From NCBI GenBank assembly GCA_902729315.2, contig LR746268.1, positions 5,253,501-5,317,500 of the forward strand: a stretch of 64,000 nt of DNA, read 5' to 3'. Source of the stretch: Spirodela intermedia (taxonomy: Eukaryota; Streptophyta; Magnoliopsida; Alismatales; Araceae). A model generated the notes under the pieces. The model saw only the letters and a program-made list of their open reading frames with translations, did not search any database and was not told where the DNA came from. This document shows, one piece after another, positions 53,297-64,000 of the stretch; positions within the stretch are counted from its first letter, which is position 1; every line of letters starts with the position of its first letter. The translations under genes were made by a program, and so were the position numbers.

Positions 53297-53990
53297 ATGG
53301 CAGCCTTTTCATACCACCCCCATCACGACCCCTTCGCCCTTGACGTCGCTGATTTCCCTAGCGACTCTCATTTCCACCTGCTCTTCCCGCCGACGCAGCA
53401 GCAGCAGCATCAACAACGGCGCCAGCAAGCTGGAGACCCTGTCGTCTCTTCCTCTGCCTTCTTCCCTCGCTTCTACTGCCCCTTTGACTCTCTCGGCGCC
53501 GTTCCAGTGGAGATGTCGACCGCCAACACCTCCACCGCTGCTACCCCGGCAAGCAGCAGCTCTCTTGAGAGCGCCAGGGTCTCCTCTCGTTCCTCCTCGG
53601 CTCAAAGGAGCGAAAGCCAGCGCGAGAAAAAGAGGAAGGATGACCAGAAATGCAACTCCAGCTCTTCACAACTCAAAGTGAGGGAGATGATCTCGTTCAG
53701 GGTTCAATTCTCCTCCCACTTTTCCACCCATTTACATAATCTGAAATGAATCGCCATTTCTCTTCCTTCGTGTTTCAGAAGCGCAAGAACACAAAGCAAA
53801 AGAAATGCAGTCGCGACGCGGAGAGCACAAATGAGAAGAGAGCGCTCAAGGAGCCACCGACTGGGTATATTCATGTGAGAGCAAGGAGAGGGCAGGCAAC
53901 AGACAGCCATAGCCTCGCTGAAAGGGTACGATAATCCTTGCGAAGTTGCAATTGAAAAACCTTTTCCATGGCCCTGGCAATTCTCATTTT

Positions 53991-54034
<44 letters not shown>

Positions 54035-54965
54035 CATTCCCTCTCCCGTGCAGGTGAGGAGGGAGAAGATACGAGAGAGGATGAAAATGTTGCAAGGTCT
54101 CGTCCCGGGATGCGACAAGGTAAAACTGCGCAGCCATTCCCTTTCTCTGCCTAAATCTCTCCTCCGCCGTCTCTAATGGCCATCTTTCAAACGGCGAAGG
54201 TGATCGGGAAGGCCCTCCTGCTGGACGAGATTATCAACTATGTACAGTCCTTGCAGAACCAAGTAGAGGTGAGGCGAAATGATCCCCGAAGAGTGCGGCA
54301 TTAAACTCCCTTTTTCCTGCCTTTCCCTCTTTCCCTCTCACAAACCCCTAGCTGCTTCCTAACGAGAATTATGGAGACGGCCATTGCAGTTCCTGTCGAT
54401 GAAGCTTGCTTCTTTGAATCCTGTGTTATACGAGCTGGGCCTCGATTCCGACGGCTACATGCTCTCGCCCGAGGTTGGATCTCTATTAGACGTCGATCCG
54501 TTTTACCATGATTCAATTATACATACATATGCATGTGTATGTGAATGCTGAGAGTGATGGATTGATGGCGTTAATTCTGCAGAAGCTGGAGGAGATGTCA
54601 CTCGGGCTGCCAAATATTCAACAAACGGGTCCCCATCAAGCGACTGCTTTTGCAGATACCGCCGACAGCTGCCCTGTTCAGGACAGTTCCGTTCCATTTC
54701 TACTGCATGAGGAGGGCCCCGCCCCCTTCCATCAGGTTTTCTTTCTTCATAAAGTGTCACTGACAGAGGAACTCATTGCAAATGATGATGATAATAATAA
54801 GTTAATACATAATGCGTGGCCTGATAGAGATCATTTAGATGACACCGAGTTTATGCACGTCATTTCCAGGGTAATGGCGGCAACTTTGTGGTGCAACTTG
54901 ACCATAATAGAGAGAGTCTCTTCAATCAAGTCGACTTCAACAGCGTTCCTTCTTCCTACCACTAA
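53297..54965 (+). CDS. bHLH137: bHLH transcription factor, bHLH137/BEE-type
   Basis: Seven exons: 53297-53677, 53779-53925, 54054-54119, 54200-54268, 54390-54473, 54583-54735 and 54870-54965; 331 residues, every junction phase 0. The bHLH spans residues about 160-230 over exons 2-5: [20 protein letters not shown] with His, Glu and Arg in the HxxxExxxR DNA-contact pattern for E/G-boxes, then [19 protein letters not shown], a loop, and [23 protein letters not shown] in helix 2. The [12 protein letters not shown] string is diagnostic of subgroup XII (BEE, CIB, BPE, bHLH137). The N-terminal half is low in complexity with Gln-, Ser- and Lys-rich parts; the C-terminus ends SVPSSYH. Start chosen at [10 protein letters not shown], although the frame is open upstream to 52985 through a CT repeat. 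The family acts in growth and flowering control. Confidence 0.92.
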
Positions 54966-55054
54966 AGAGGATATGGCCCCGCGGACAGTCTCTCTTAGCC
55001 ATCCCCATCTCAGGTGATTTAAGCGTGTGAACCTTGATGACGATGCTCGTGGAA

Positions 55055-55092
<38 letters not shown>

Positions 55093-57225
55093 GGTTTGTA
55101 TGAAGTTAGATGCTCTGGTCTTCCGCTTGAATGAAGAGAAGGGCCGCCCAACAGGATTGCACTGAATGTGAGGATGACCGGCAGGAGGAAGACGCGGCCC
55201 TTTGTTGGGTTTTACCCTTCTCCCGTGGTCAACTGTGTATGTAAAAGATCGTTTTTTGGCTGCTGTTATACGGCACAGTTCTACGTGAGATTGAAGTGGG
55301 AGGAGAGGCGACGAGGGCCCTCCATGCCATGCCATACGGAGGCTGATATGACTGCCCACTGGACGAGTTGTTACCAGTATTTTAATGTACGCCGCGCTTC
55401 TCTTCCTCTTGCCAAATAATGGCGTCCCCCGGCCGAGGTGACTGGGCTCCTAACGGTGGCTTAGACAGCGTCCTCCTCCTCCTCTTCACTATTCAACGCT
55501 TTCTCTTGCAGTCCTTCTGGTCACCTGCCATGCAAACATCTGTTCCCTGGGTCTTCTGACCACCCGACCCATCTCTCTCAACAGTGCCTGTTCCTATTCC
55601 CGGAGATGTTAATGGTCCTCGAATGAACTGTGACAAGGAGGCCGTTTGCGTCCTTCCTCTCACATCTTCTCCCCTCATTACTCTCTTATTTCGATAAGAT
55701 TACACCAAGTTATATAGCTACATATATGTATATCAGCATAGACGCCGGACGAACAGGATGACAACGGCGCGGAGAAACCACGCGGATATGCCGAGGGCGT
55801 TGGTGGATGAAGCTATCTCCTGGGACTCTCCAAATGCCGACTGAAGCTGTCTATCTCTATCGGACGAATCGCCGGGAGGCGCGAAACTTGGATTGGAATG
55901 GACCCTATCTGCTGTCGAATCTGTTGAACGGGGCTTTCTCCCTGACGCTGACTGAGAGGGATAGTTAGGGATTAAGCGAATGAATTTACTTCAGGTCGCT
56001 GGATGGGTAATTTCCGTGGTTTTCTCCGGCGCCGTCGCCAGACGGGGAATGACTGTCGAGAGAGACAAAGCCGAAGGCGGCGCCACCTGAAAATGCCGGA
56101 GTAGACGAGGGAGAACCCCGGAGATCGGCGAGCAAATCCATCAGAGGGCACCACGTGGACTGGGGAACGCGCATTTTTGCCATTCATTTCATGGCCCAAA
56201 CTTTGCGAGGCACATGATCTGGCGTGCTCTTGCGCCACGCATCACATCACGTCGCATCATATCAAATGATCGTCGTTCCGGTGAGAAAGGAGGAGCTCGT
56301 GGAGCCAATCGGCTGAAAAGGGAGAGCCGATCGATGTCAGGGGTGGGAGGACCGTCGATCGGGGCCTCAGGGCCGTCCGCGCTGGCGGCACTGCCCCTTC
56401 GTGTGCCTCGCTGCTGTCCGCACCATTTACAGGAAGGGCGGCCCTTTCGGGCCGGTGGGTGCTGGGAGAGGCGGAGAGAGAGAGAGCACTCTCCAAGTCT
56501 CTCTGGACATGAACGAACGCGACGTCGGTCCCTTCGCCTCGCATTCCTATGCGCTCGGAGTAAGATGGGGACAAGTTAGTGTCCGGGAGGAACAGGAGAA
56601 GGGGAGGGATCAAGCTTGCCTATGCCGTGGATGAGATGACAACTAAACAAGGAAGGCTGATGGCCTACGGAACATGTTCGAAGATTTTGACCTGGTAATG
56701 GTTGTCACACATGAGTTTATCTGCCGATAACATGCTTCGATCCACTTGAGTTCGTATATAATGGTACATCTAGAAGGTAACTCACTTGCCTGTACTCTGA
56801 ACAACTCACGGATTCAAACATAATAATGTCTCTTGAAACCCTGTCCTTCCTTTTCTGTGTTCATCTGGGTTGGGCCATCCCCCACCCCTCTTGAATGAAT
56901 CCCACCATGGCACGTGGTAACGGATTGGAAGAAGTCTATCAATGAAAAACGGGGCAAGTGAAAGAGGCGAAATCGGAACAGCAAAGTCGAGACTGCCAGC
57001 GCAGAAGACACTTCCGCCCCCGTCCTAGCATCACCCTCTTCGCCCCAGCTCGTTGGGTTGCTTCCTGGAAGCAGAGTGAAAGTGGGTGTGCTAGGTCCAT
57101 CAGCTCCTCCGTCCGCGAGGAGGGCCCGACCGACATGAGCCTCCTGCTGCATGGTGCCTCCTCCGCAGCGGCTGATGGGGCCGATCCTATCTCGAGGAAG
57201 TCTTTGTCTTGCTAGTCTATCGTCC

Positions 57226-57272
<47 letters not shown>

Positions 57273-59975
57273 CTGTGTTTTAAGAAAAATAAGTCGGCAA
57301 AACGGGCGTCCTCATGCACTCTCTGGGGCATGGGGCTGTCGACGCTATAAATGCACCGCTGAGCATGTCGACCTAGCTTTCTCTTCTCTCTTCTTCTCCA
57401 CTAATCTTCGTGCTAGGTTTCCGCCTTATCGAATGACACGCCTGCTCACGCTAGGGTTTCCTTCCTGCTTGGTGATGACGGCTGATCCTCCCCACCCCCC
57501 TCTCCACCCCCCGCGCATACCCATTCAAAGCCGAGGGTCCCCCGAATCGTACTTATCATCATACAGTCAATATTTGCTTATGCCAGGTTGCTTTCATGGG
57601 GTTGAGGGCCAACGCAAGTGGCTCATGTACACCGACCCTAGAAGGTCAAAGGTGAAGGCGACCGTTCATTGTATTTCTCCCCTCTAATCTCGGCGACGGC
57701 AATGATCAAGATTTACTCGTAGAGATACCCTTTGGCGTTCGACCGAGTAGAACAAGTTGCAATCCCTCAATATGACTGTGTGCGACGAAGGGTCCACTGT
57801 GGAAGGTGGCGTCCAAGGGACCAGGCCGAGGCGAGGCGGTGGGTACGCTCGTTCTGACCTCGCCGTGGAGCCCGCGAAGGATCCCTCTCAGCTCCTCCGC
57901 CCGGCCTCGGCTGAGGCTATTGTCCTCGCTCACGGGCGGTACCCTATCTCATCAGTTACTTCCTGAGGACGGTAGATGATGATTTGATGGGTACTGCCGT
58001 TGTCTCTCCTCCTCCAATATTAACTGTTATTGACCAGATGATATAACTTAATTTATATAAATATAAGGGTAACAATATTTGGGATTAGTTCTAGTAGCAA
58101 TGTTGGGTTTGGTCAGTCTATTGTGAATATGGGATTCAATGGGGACATCATATCTGGATGCCAAAACTCAAATTTTCAAGAAAAGTAATCTCTGCATGAG
58201 CATTATCAGAGTTGGGTCTGCGTCGGTCAGTCTAATCTTGTAGTTAAGTGTCTGTTTTATCTCATTATGTGATTGCCATAAAATCCTCTACACGTTGCCC
58301 ATCTCTCTCTATCTCTCTCTCTCTCTCTGTCGTGATAGGTGTACTTGGAGGGTCAGTCTTTTCTTAGTACTTGGATAGAGTCTTAAGACTGACAAGCAAT
58401 GGATCGTCTTAAGCTTCACATTAACACTCCACTTAATGGTCGGGATTCGATCAAACCATTGAAACATCGTCTTTCTCACATGAATCGAAATTTTTTACCA
58501 ACTTGATCTGAAGCGACGGAGCCTACATGTGATAAATCTCTCATCTCCGGCTCCTGGATCCTACACAAGTTGAGGGGGTGGTTGTCATGTTCGTGACCAA
58601 TCATCTAGAGGGCAACGCCTTCCATTGATCAACGACGAAGACCTATTCTTGGCGCCCAGCCTCATACTTCTAGAGAGAGAATCTCCAGCCTCGATACTCC
58701 GTGGACAAGCTGTCACATAAGAAAATACGCCTACTGCATTGTCGGATGAAACCATCCTATCGTGGGCATTCTACAGTGGAGTCACCTCGGGTGACATGCC
58801 ATAATTAATGGAGGTGATCCTAATTAAGGATTCACTAATCCCCCCACCAATGGCGAATGGGGAGGGAGATTTCGATAAAATTCGCATAATCCTACTAGAA
58901 AAATCTCGTCGAATAATGACTTGGAAGCATTTACATTGGGGTAGAATGGAAATGTCGGAATGAACTTGACAGGAGACCGATCACATCGGCCCAGGCAGAC
59001 ACTGACCAACCCTAACCAGATCGGCGTGACCTACATGTGCAGCCCAATGGGCCTTTATAACTTCTACGGCACCCAACTGATCGTGTGGGGCGTTGCCATA
59101 AATGGCATAATTAAAATATCGCATAAAATAGACTTAAATCTCCATCCATTTTTTTTTCCTCGCACTGCCGGATATATAATTGATATCACGTACCCATGTA
59201 ATGTATATAACAAGGTAATTTTTATCAGTATAACTTGTGAAACATAGCAACACAGAGTTAACTGTGGCTTCTTCGTATCTACTGAGATTTAGAGGGAGAC
59301 CGAACGGTAGATTACTGGTCACTCTGCCGACAAGGCTGGTCAAAGCCTGCCCCCGTTCCCCAACGCGCACCGTTTCAAAGACTTTGGTCAAAAAGGAGAA
59401 TGCCCCAACCGAGGAATGCGCGCGAATTATTAATGTGAACAGATCTGACGTTTCTAGGTGAAAATGGTCAACACGAGGACCTTCTCTCTCTCGCAACGTC
59501 TCGGGACGCCGAAGCCAGTGGTGATGAATGATACAGGCTAATGGCGGTTTACCCTCGAGGTAATATGCCCATTTCGCACTCGCGTCCTCTCATCGCAGCC
59601 TAAAATGCCTACTGGGTCATCCCGGTTTGACCGTAAAATGAGCAGTCAACGTAGACAAGGCGACTCATTATCGAGTCAATCGAAGTATTTTAGGGCTGGC
59701 TTCAGCTATCTGTAAATCCGTGGATAATTTCCGAGTGACCACACCCTCTTGGACAACGTGGAGGAATCGAGACATCCTTCCGTCCCCTTGTGCGTTTGTC
59801 CAACGAAGGGGGGAATGATTCAATAGATCTGGATGCCCCTCCCCTGACAGTGGGGCAGGGTTACCCACCCCGGACGTCCTCCACGGTCACTCGGATGCTT
59901 GTCTCCTCTCCAGCGGGATCCCCATGTTCGTTCGTTGGGCATTCAATTTGCTTGTTCCCTGCTCGAGCCCCCACC

Positions 59976-60060
<85 letters not shown>

Positions 60061-60399
60061 GTGTCTCTGAATCGGAGCAGCAGCTCACAGTGGTGGGGTG
60101 AGGAGGTCAAGATGGCATAGTAGGCTAGAGAAAGGAAGAACTAATCGAACAGGGTTAAATCACCAGGGAGCAAGGGAAGCGGAGCATCAGTCTTGGTTCA
60201 TGGCGTGAGCTCACAAGCTTTCAGAAATAGAAATGCATGGCGAAGTTAAATACATAAACAATGGGAAAGCAGACAAGTAGTATACAGGGTGGGTTTTTGA
60301 GTATGGTTTTGCCGCATACTGTTCTTATTGGATAGCAAAATAAAAGTCATAATCAGGGGAAAGACAATGGATGGATGGGATGGCATCACCTCGTTTGAA
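54966..60399. other. Intergenic region between bHLH and V-ATPase C
   Basis: 5.4 kb with no recognised gene. CT/GA runs at 55061-55090 and 57230-57267, a CT-then-TA compound repeat at 59974-60058, and an AT-rich stretch at 58000-58300. Open frames at 56214-56640, 56814-57215 and 57433-57966 on either strand carry no recognisable domain. Decayed transposon sequence is possible but not shown. Confidence 0.5.
59974..60058. repeat. Compound (CT)n(TA)n microsatellite
   Basis: CT run 59974-60021 with one CG interruption, directly followed by TA repeats 60022-60058. It lies about 340 bases past the stop codon of the V-ATPase C gene. Confidence 0.95.
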
Positions 60400-63300
60400 T
60401 CAAAAAATGTTTATGGTGAAGGAGACGTAGGGATAAGTCTCCGATTCGCCCCCCAAGCCCGCTACATTCGCATCATCTTCGACTTTCCAGAATGCGCTGA
60501 GAAGTCGAATAAACGGTCAATTCTCAGATATGCATGCACATAAAAGGCAATTCAGATATGAGCTCGGGTGGCCAGGCCTACCCACACTGCACTCTCTCTC
60601 TCTCTCTCTCTCTAGAGCAAGAGGAGTGCAGTTTTCGATTAGCTGGCACCTCCAAGCCTAGACTTTGGCTACAAATATGTATTAGTATGATCCTATGAGA
60701 TTATAAGCTAGAGATTCATTTACCTGTTGGAGTTGCCACACTGCTGATCCAATATTGAACGCACTTTCTTCTCGCTCTTCCCAGGTGGTGCTAACACTGT
60801 AGCCTGAAATTGCTCGCATTAGTTTCTCTGCCGGTTACTTCGTTTCCAAGGAGGCCATCATTGAATGAAAAGGGTCAGACTGAATCTCATACCAAGTAAG
60901 ATGGGGGCAGACCGTATCTGAGAATGCTCTCTACAAACACTCGTATGGCACAGAAATGCATCCAGGAGCTGAAAACCTGCAGCAAGGGAATGCGTATTCT
61001 GTGAAAACGTGATAACTATAACATTCCAAATGTTAGAAGTAGGAGAAATTTGGAGGCAGAAGGGTGAGGGAGAGAACAAGTCTTCACAACAACGTTGGGC
61101 CGTGTGAAGACAGAAAAAATTGTCGGAGTTTTGTTCTTCCATCAAGCTAGCATCTCTTACGGCATATACTGATATAAGAATAGGCCTCAGAACTAGAAAC
61201 AGATATTATAACAAATGAAGCAGCACCTAAATGTTCCAAATTTCGGATCCATCCCATTGCCTCGGAATACGAAAGAATCTGGGTTTCAAAACGGAAATTC
61301 CTCTCTCAGATGTTTAACCATAGATTTTTAGTACCAAGATCCCTACTTTAAAGCGTAGATTCTCGAGCTTGAAGTATCATTTTCGGGGATATCATGTAAA
61401 AATGAATTTCGATGGTTGGTTTTCTGACTGTGGCTGTCCAGTTGGATGTTAAGATTCAGCATAAAATACCCTCGAACCAATCCTCCAACAACTCCTGTTT
61501 TTACCACACCAAAGAAGTGATCAGAGCATGAACTACTTCGCATTCGTTCCTAACCTTTTGTCACGGCATTTCTTGTCTCATAAAAAAAATGGTTAATCAC
61601 CCTTTCATTTCCACGAGAATGAAAATGAAAATCCCACTTCTATCTTTTAAAAGACACTTGGTTGCATGCATGTGGCTCAAAATCCCATACTTTACTGCAT
61701 TGACTTCATAAGTGTTCTTTTGCCGATTTTGAATGTCTGACAATTGACCATAGAAATTTCTACCTTTATCCTTTGTGGGTTCATTGTCAAACAGATTCTT
61801 GCAAATTCAATTCTTTTGTCTACAAAAATAAGCAGACAAGTATATTCTTCCCGAAAAGTTTCTCATGATACGTAAAGAGAGAAAAACCCATTAAATACCG
61901 AATAAGAAATGATGTGTACAAATATCTTTACATTTTCTTGATTTATCTTCTATCTCGAGAAATAGGGAGCTTGGTGCGTTTGTGTAAGTTGGACAAAATG
62001 TGTTCAGGCATTTAAAGATATCGACAATTACTGTATTCCTAGCTTTTCATTCCCCATTAAATAAAGACAGATGTTGGATATAATAAAGGAAAGTATTAAC
62101 GAATAAAAGATAAATAGATGGAGGGTATGAGAGATTTTTATAACAGAGAACTCTTCCATTCCCAAGAGAGTATCCCAATATAGTGGAAGAAGGTAGACAA
62201 TGATGCGGAGACAATGTCAAAAAACAATGGAGGTGATGCAAGCGAGGGAAGAAGAACAGAGAAGAATGACAAGTAGGAAGTGGTCATCATAGTGCCAGGC
62301 ACTAGTTGCACCAGAAGGTGGAAGTATAAACTGTTTTTTTCCCCTCCATTTACAGACGTTCAGCGCCAAGCCTCAAGGCTTTAAGTGGCCATTTAGGTTC
62401 ATAAGGACGAAAGGGATGGATGATTCTAATCAGTTAATCAAATCATTCCGCCTAGGAGTCAGCAATTGATACAACAAGCCGTGTATTTTCTAAGTTTGTC
62501 TATTGCCCTGACGAATGTTCACTTTCGTCAGGAGGAAAGTTCAGATAATGCTTGTTAAAAATTGATATGGTCCCACATCATTCACAGAACATAGAATAAA
62601 ATTGATATGCCTGTTCAGATCCAGTGTTTTCCAACTAGAGTCAAGACGCATGAGGCTGGTTGGTTTTAAAAATTCATATACTGTGATCTGTACTTCGCTT
62701 TCTCTGATCTGGTCAACTGAAGGTTGGACTCCATGGAGCGGTCAGATTGCATTGAGGGGATAATACAATCTGAGCAAACCATAGTTGAATTGCATGGAGG
62801 GTTCTGTTTAAGAAAACCGAAACGTAATGACCAGTTTTCTAAAAACACATTCCCTATAAATTCACTCAGACGCTGAACATATTTCAGAAACAAGTTTGAA
62901 ATCACACAATGTTGAAGAGAAATATGAGCTCCCATGGATTGTTGAAACCATAGAAATACAAGAATGCCCATTTTGTTATTTTCAACGACTGAATTGGACA
63001 GAAAAGTAAATAGGTATCTTTTTATGTAAATAACCAATCATTTTTCATAATTCTTTCAATAGCTTTTATGAATTGGACATCTTTTGCCAGTAGCAGTTCA
63101 GTTCTGAACAATCACTATCAAGAGTGGTCCAAAAACAACCCCAATTTTGCAGTTTCACAAGATATAAAATATATTGAAAAAGATAAAATTCAAGGTGTGT
63201 TTCAACTTTGGATCTAAAAAAAAGAAAACCTTGAACAAACATGTACCTCTCCGTAACTAGCATAGCACCACTGTAGAAGTGAACTCCTGATTATTTCCTG

Positions 63301-63769
63301 ATCCTGAATCAGCTTTTCAAGTTCTTCCTTCCTATTCTCTTGTGCTTCTGGACTAAATTCAAATTCCCGGATCTGAATCAGAAGAAAAATTGTTGCATCA
63401 AGGAAAACTGCAATAAAACAGCCGAGGTATTCCTCACACTGCACATCCTTGGAGTTGCTACTAACTACAGAAAAGACAACCGAATCAAAGGTGAAGGCTT
63501 ATCAAATTATTTCTCCAGAATTAATAATCTCAGTTTTTTACATACGAAAGATAGAATTTGTGCTAAAATAATGGCACCAATCACAACTATCCGATTTGCA
63601 TGCAGAAGCATAAGAGCACATTATTGAATATCAAATAAAGTAAGAAACTTGCCTGAAAACCTCGGTCTCGTGCACTTGTTTTAAAGCTATCAGCAACTCG
63701 ACTGAATAGTGTTACCGTGTAAAGAGCATATTCATTATCCTCATACAGTTTCTTGGAGGACCTGGGTAC
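60400..63769 (-). CDS. VHA-C: V-type proton ATPase subunit C, C-terminal exons (gene runs off the right edge)
   Basis: Five exons on the minus strand: 63769-63653, 63372-63247, 60976-60893, 60803-60724 and 60496-60400; all phases agree, stop TGA at 60402-60400. The product, about the last 142 residues, contains VPRSSKKLYEDNEYALYTVT, LFSRVADSFKTSARD, IREFEFSPEAQENRKEELEK, LIQDQEIIRSSLLQWCYASY, VFSSWMHFCAIRVFVESILR, YGLPPSYL, KSEKKVRSIL and YPYVSFTINIF at the end. These match plant subunit C (Arabidopsis DET3), the stalk protein that links the V1 and V0 sectors of the tonoplast/endomembrane proton pump and controls its reversible assembly. The intron after the first exon seen has a GC donor (TTTCAG then GCAAGT). 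The third intron from the end is 2.3 kb. N-terminal exons lie beyond 64000. Confidence 0.95.
60977..63246 (-). other. Long intron in the V-ATPase C gene
   Basis: 2.27 kb of AT-rich sequence separating the SYGE and VFSSWMHF exons. No open frame of note and no repeat recognised. Confidence 0.6.
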
Positions 63770-64000
63770 CTAATTCGAATAATTCATTAGATACAAAACT
63801 TCAGGGAAACAAGGAGAAAAGCAGAGTATCATTAACCATGCACCCTTCTCAAACACACTTTTTCCTCACAATAACTATCCACATCAATAGACTGGGGAAA
63901 GCTACATCACAAGAGAGTCGAATTACAGGTCCCATAGACCTGTAAAATAATGATCAGGATGATAGAAATCCATTATTACTTTTCTTCTTTTTTCTAGAAG
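63770..64000 (-). other. Intron of the V-ATPase C gene at the window edge
   Basis: AT-rich, no coding match on the minus strand. It follows the acceptor that opens the VPRSSKKLYE exon, so the next upstream exon must lie outside the window. Confidence 0.6.

Overview
This is nuclear DNA of a flowering plant. The genes have many GT-AG introns, and plant-only families are present (NAC, CONSTANS-like, JAZ, GEM-like, CFL1-type WW). Exons are GC-rich, introns are AT-rich, and long (CT)n/(GA)n microsatellites lie just upstream of or within many leaders. Compact spacing (14 supported genes in 64 kb) and GC-rich third codon positions suggest a small-genome monocot outside the grasses, such as an aroid or duckweed. 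That placement is inference; the sequence does not fix the species.

Layout, left to right: the 3' half of a glycerophosphodiester phosphodiesterase (+, 1-1012); a NAC83/VNI2-type NAC factor (+, 4467-6010); a 72-residue mL60/L31-like mitochondrial ribosomal protein (-, 7766-10727) diverging from a predicted N-myristoylated protein of unknown function (+, 11313-12417); a ten-exon BAR-like hydroxyproline-rich protein of the At2g33490 family (+, 15069-24253) converging on the UBC27-type E2 enzyme (-, 24740-29725), which carries a Ty1/copia fragment in an intron; a one-finger C2H2 repressor with an EAR tail (+, 31575-32033) converging on a COL14/15-type B-box/CCT factor (-, 32913-34931); an intronless armadillo-repeat protein (-, 38332-40014) diverging from a CFL1-type WW protein (+, 42260-43446); a GEM-like 5 GRAM protein (-, 45029-46038) diverging from a JAZ10/TIFY9-type jasmonate repressor (+, 46932-47709); a bHLH137-type factor (+, 53297-54965); and the C-terminal exons of V-ATPase subunit C (-, 60400-63769), which runs off the right edge.

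There is no operon logic here, but gene order is informative. Almost every neighbour has its Arabidopsis relative in one of four short blocks (At5g41080-41100, At2g33480-33510, At5g13180-13220, At5g50870-50915, identified from memory). The window therefore looks like an ancestral, less fractionated version of a region that was duplicated and thinned in Arabidopsis. Several genes belong to stress and hormone control (NAC83, GEM-like 5, JAZ10, UBC27, bHLH137) or development and flowering (COL, CFL1).

Other points of note are three introns with a GC rather than GT donor (in UBC27, COL and V-ATPase C), an intron inside the Jas motif of the JAZ gene whose retention would give a JAZ10-like truncated repressor, and a compact shared promoter with a G-box between GEM-like 5 and JAZ. 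Exon boundaries were set by eye from splice dinucleotides, phase agreement and family conservation. They have not been checked against transcripts.
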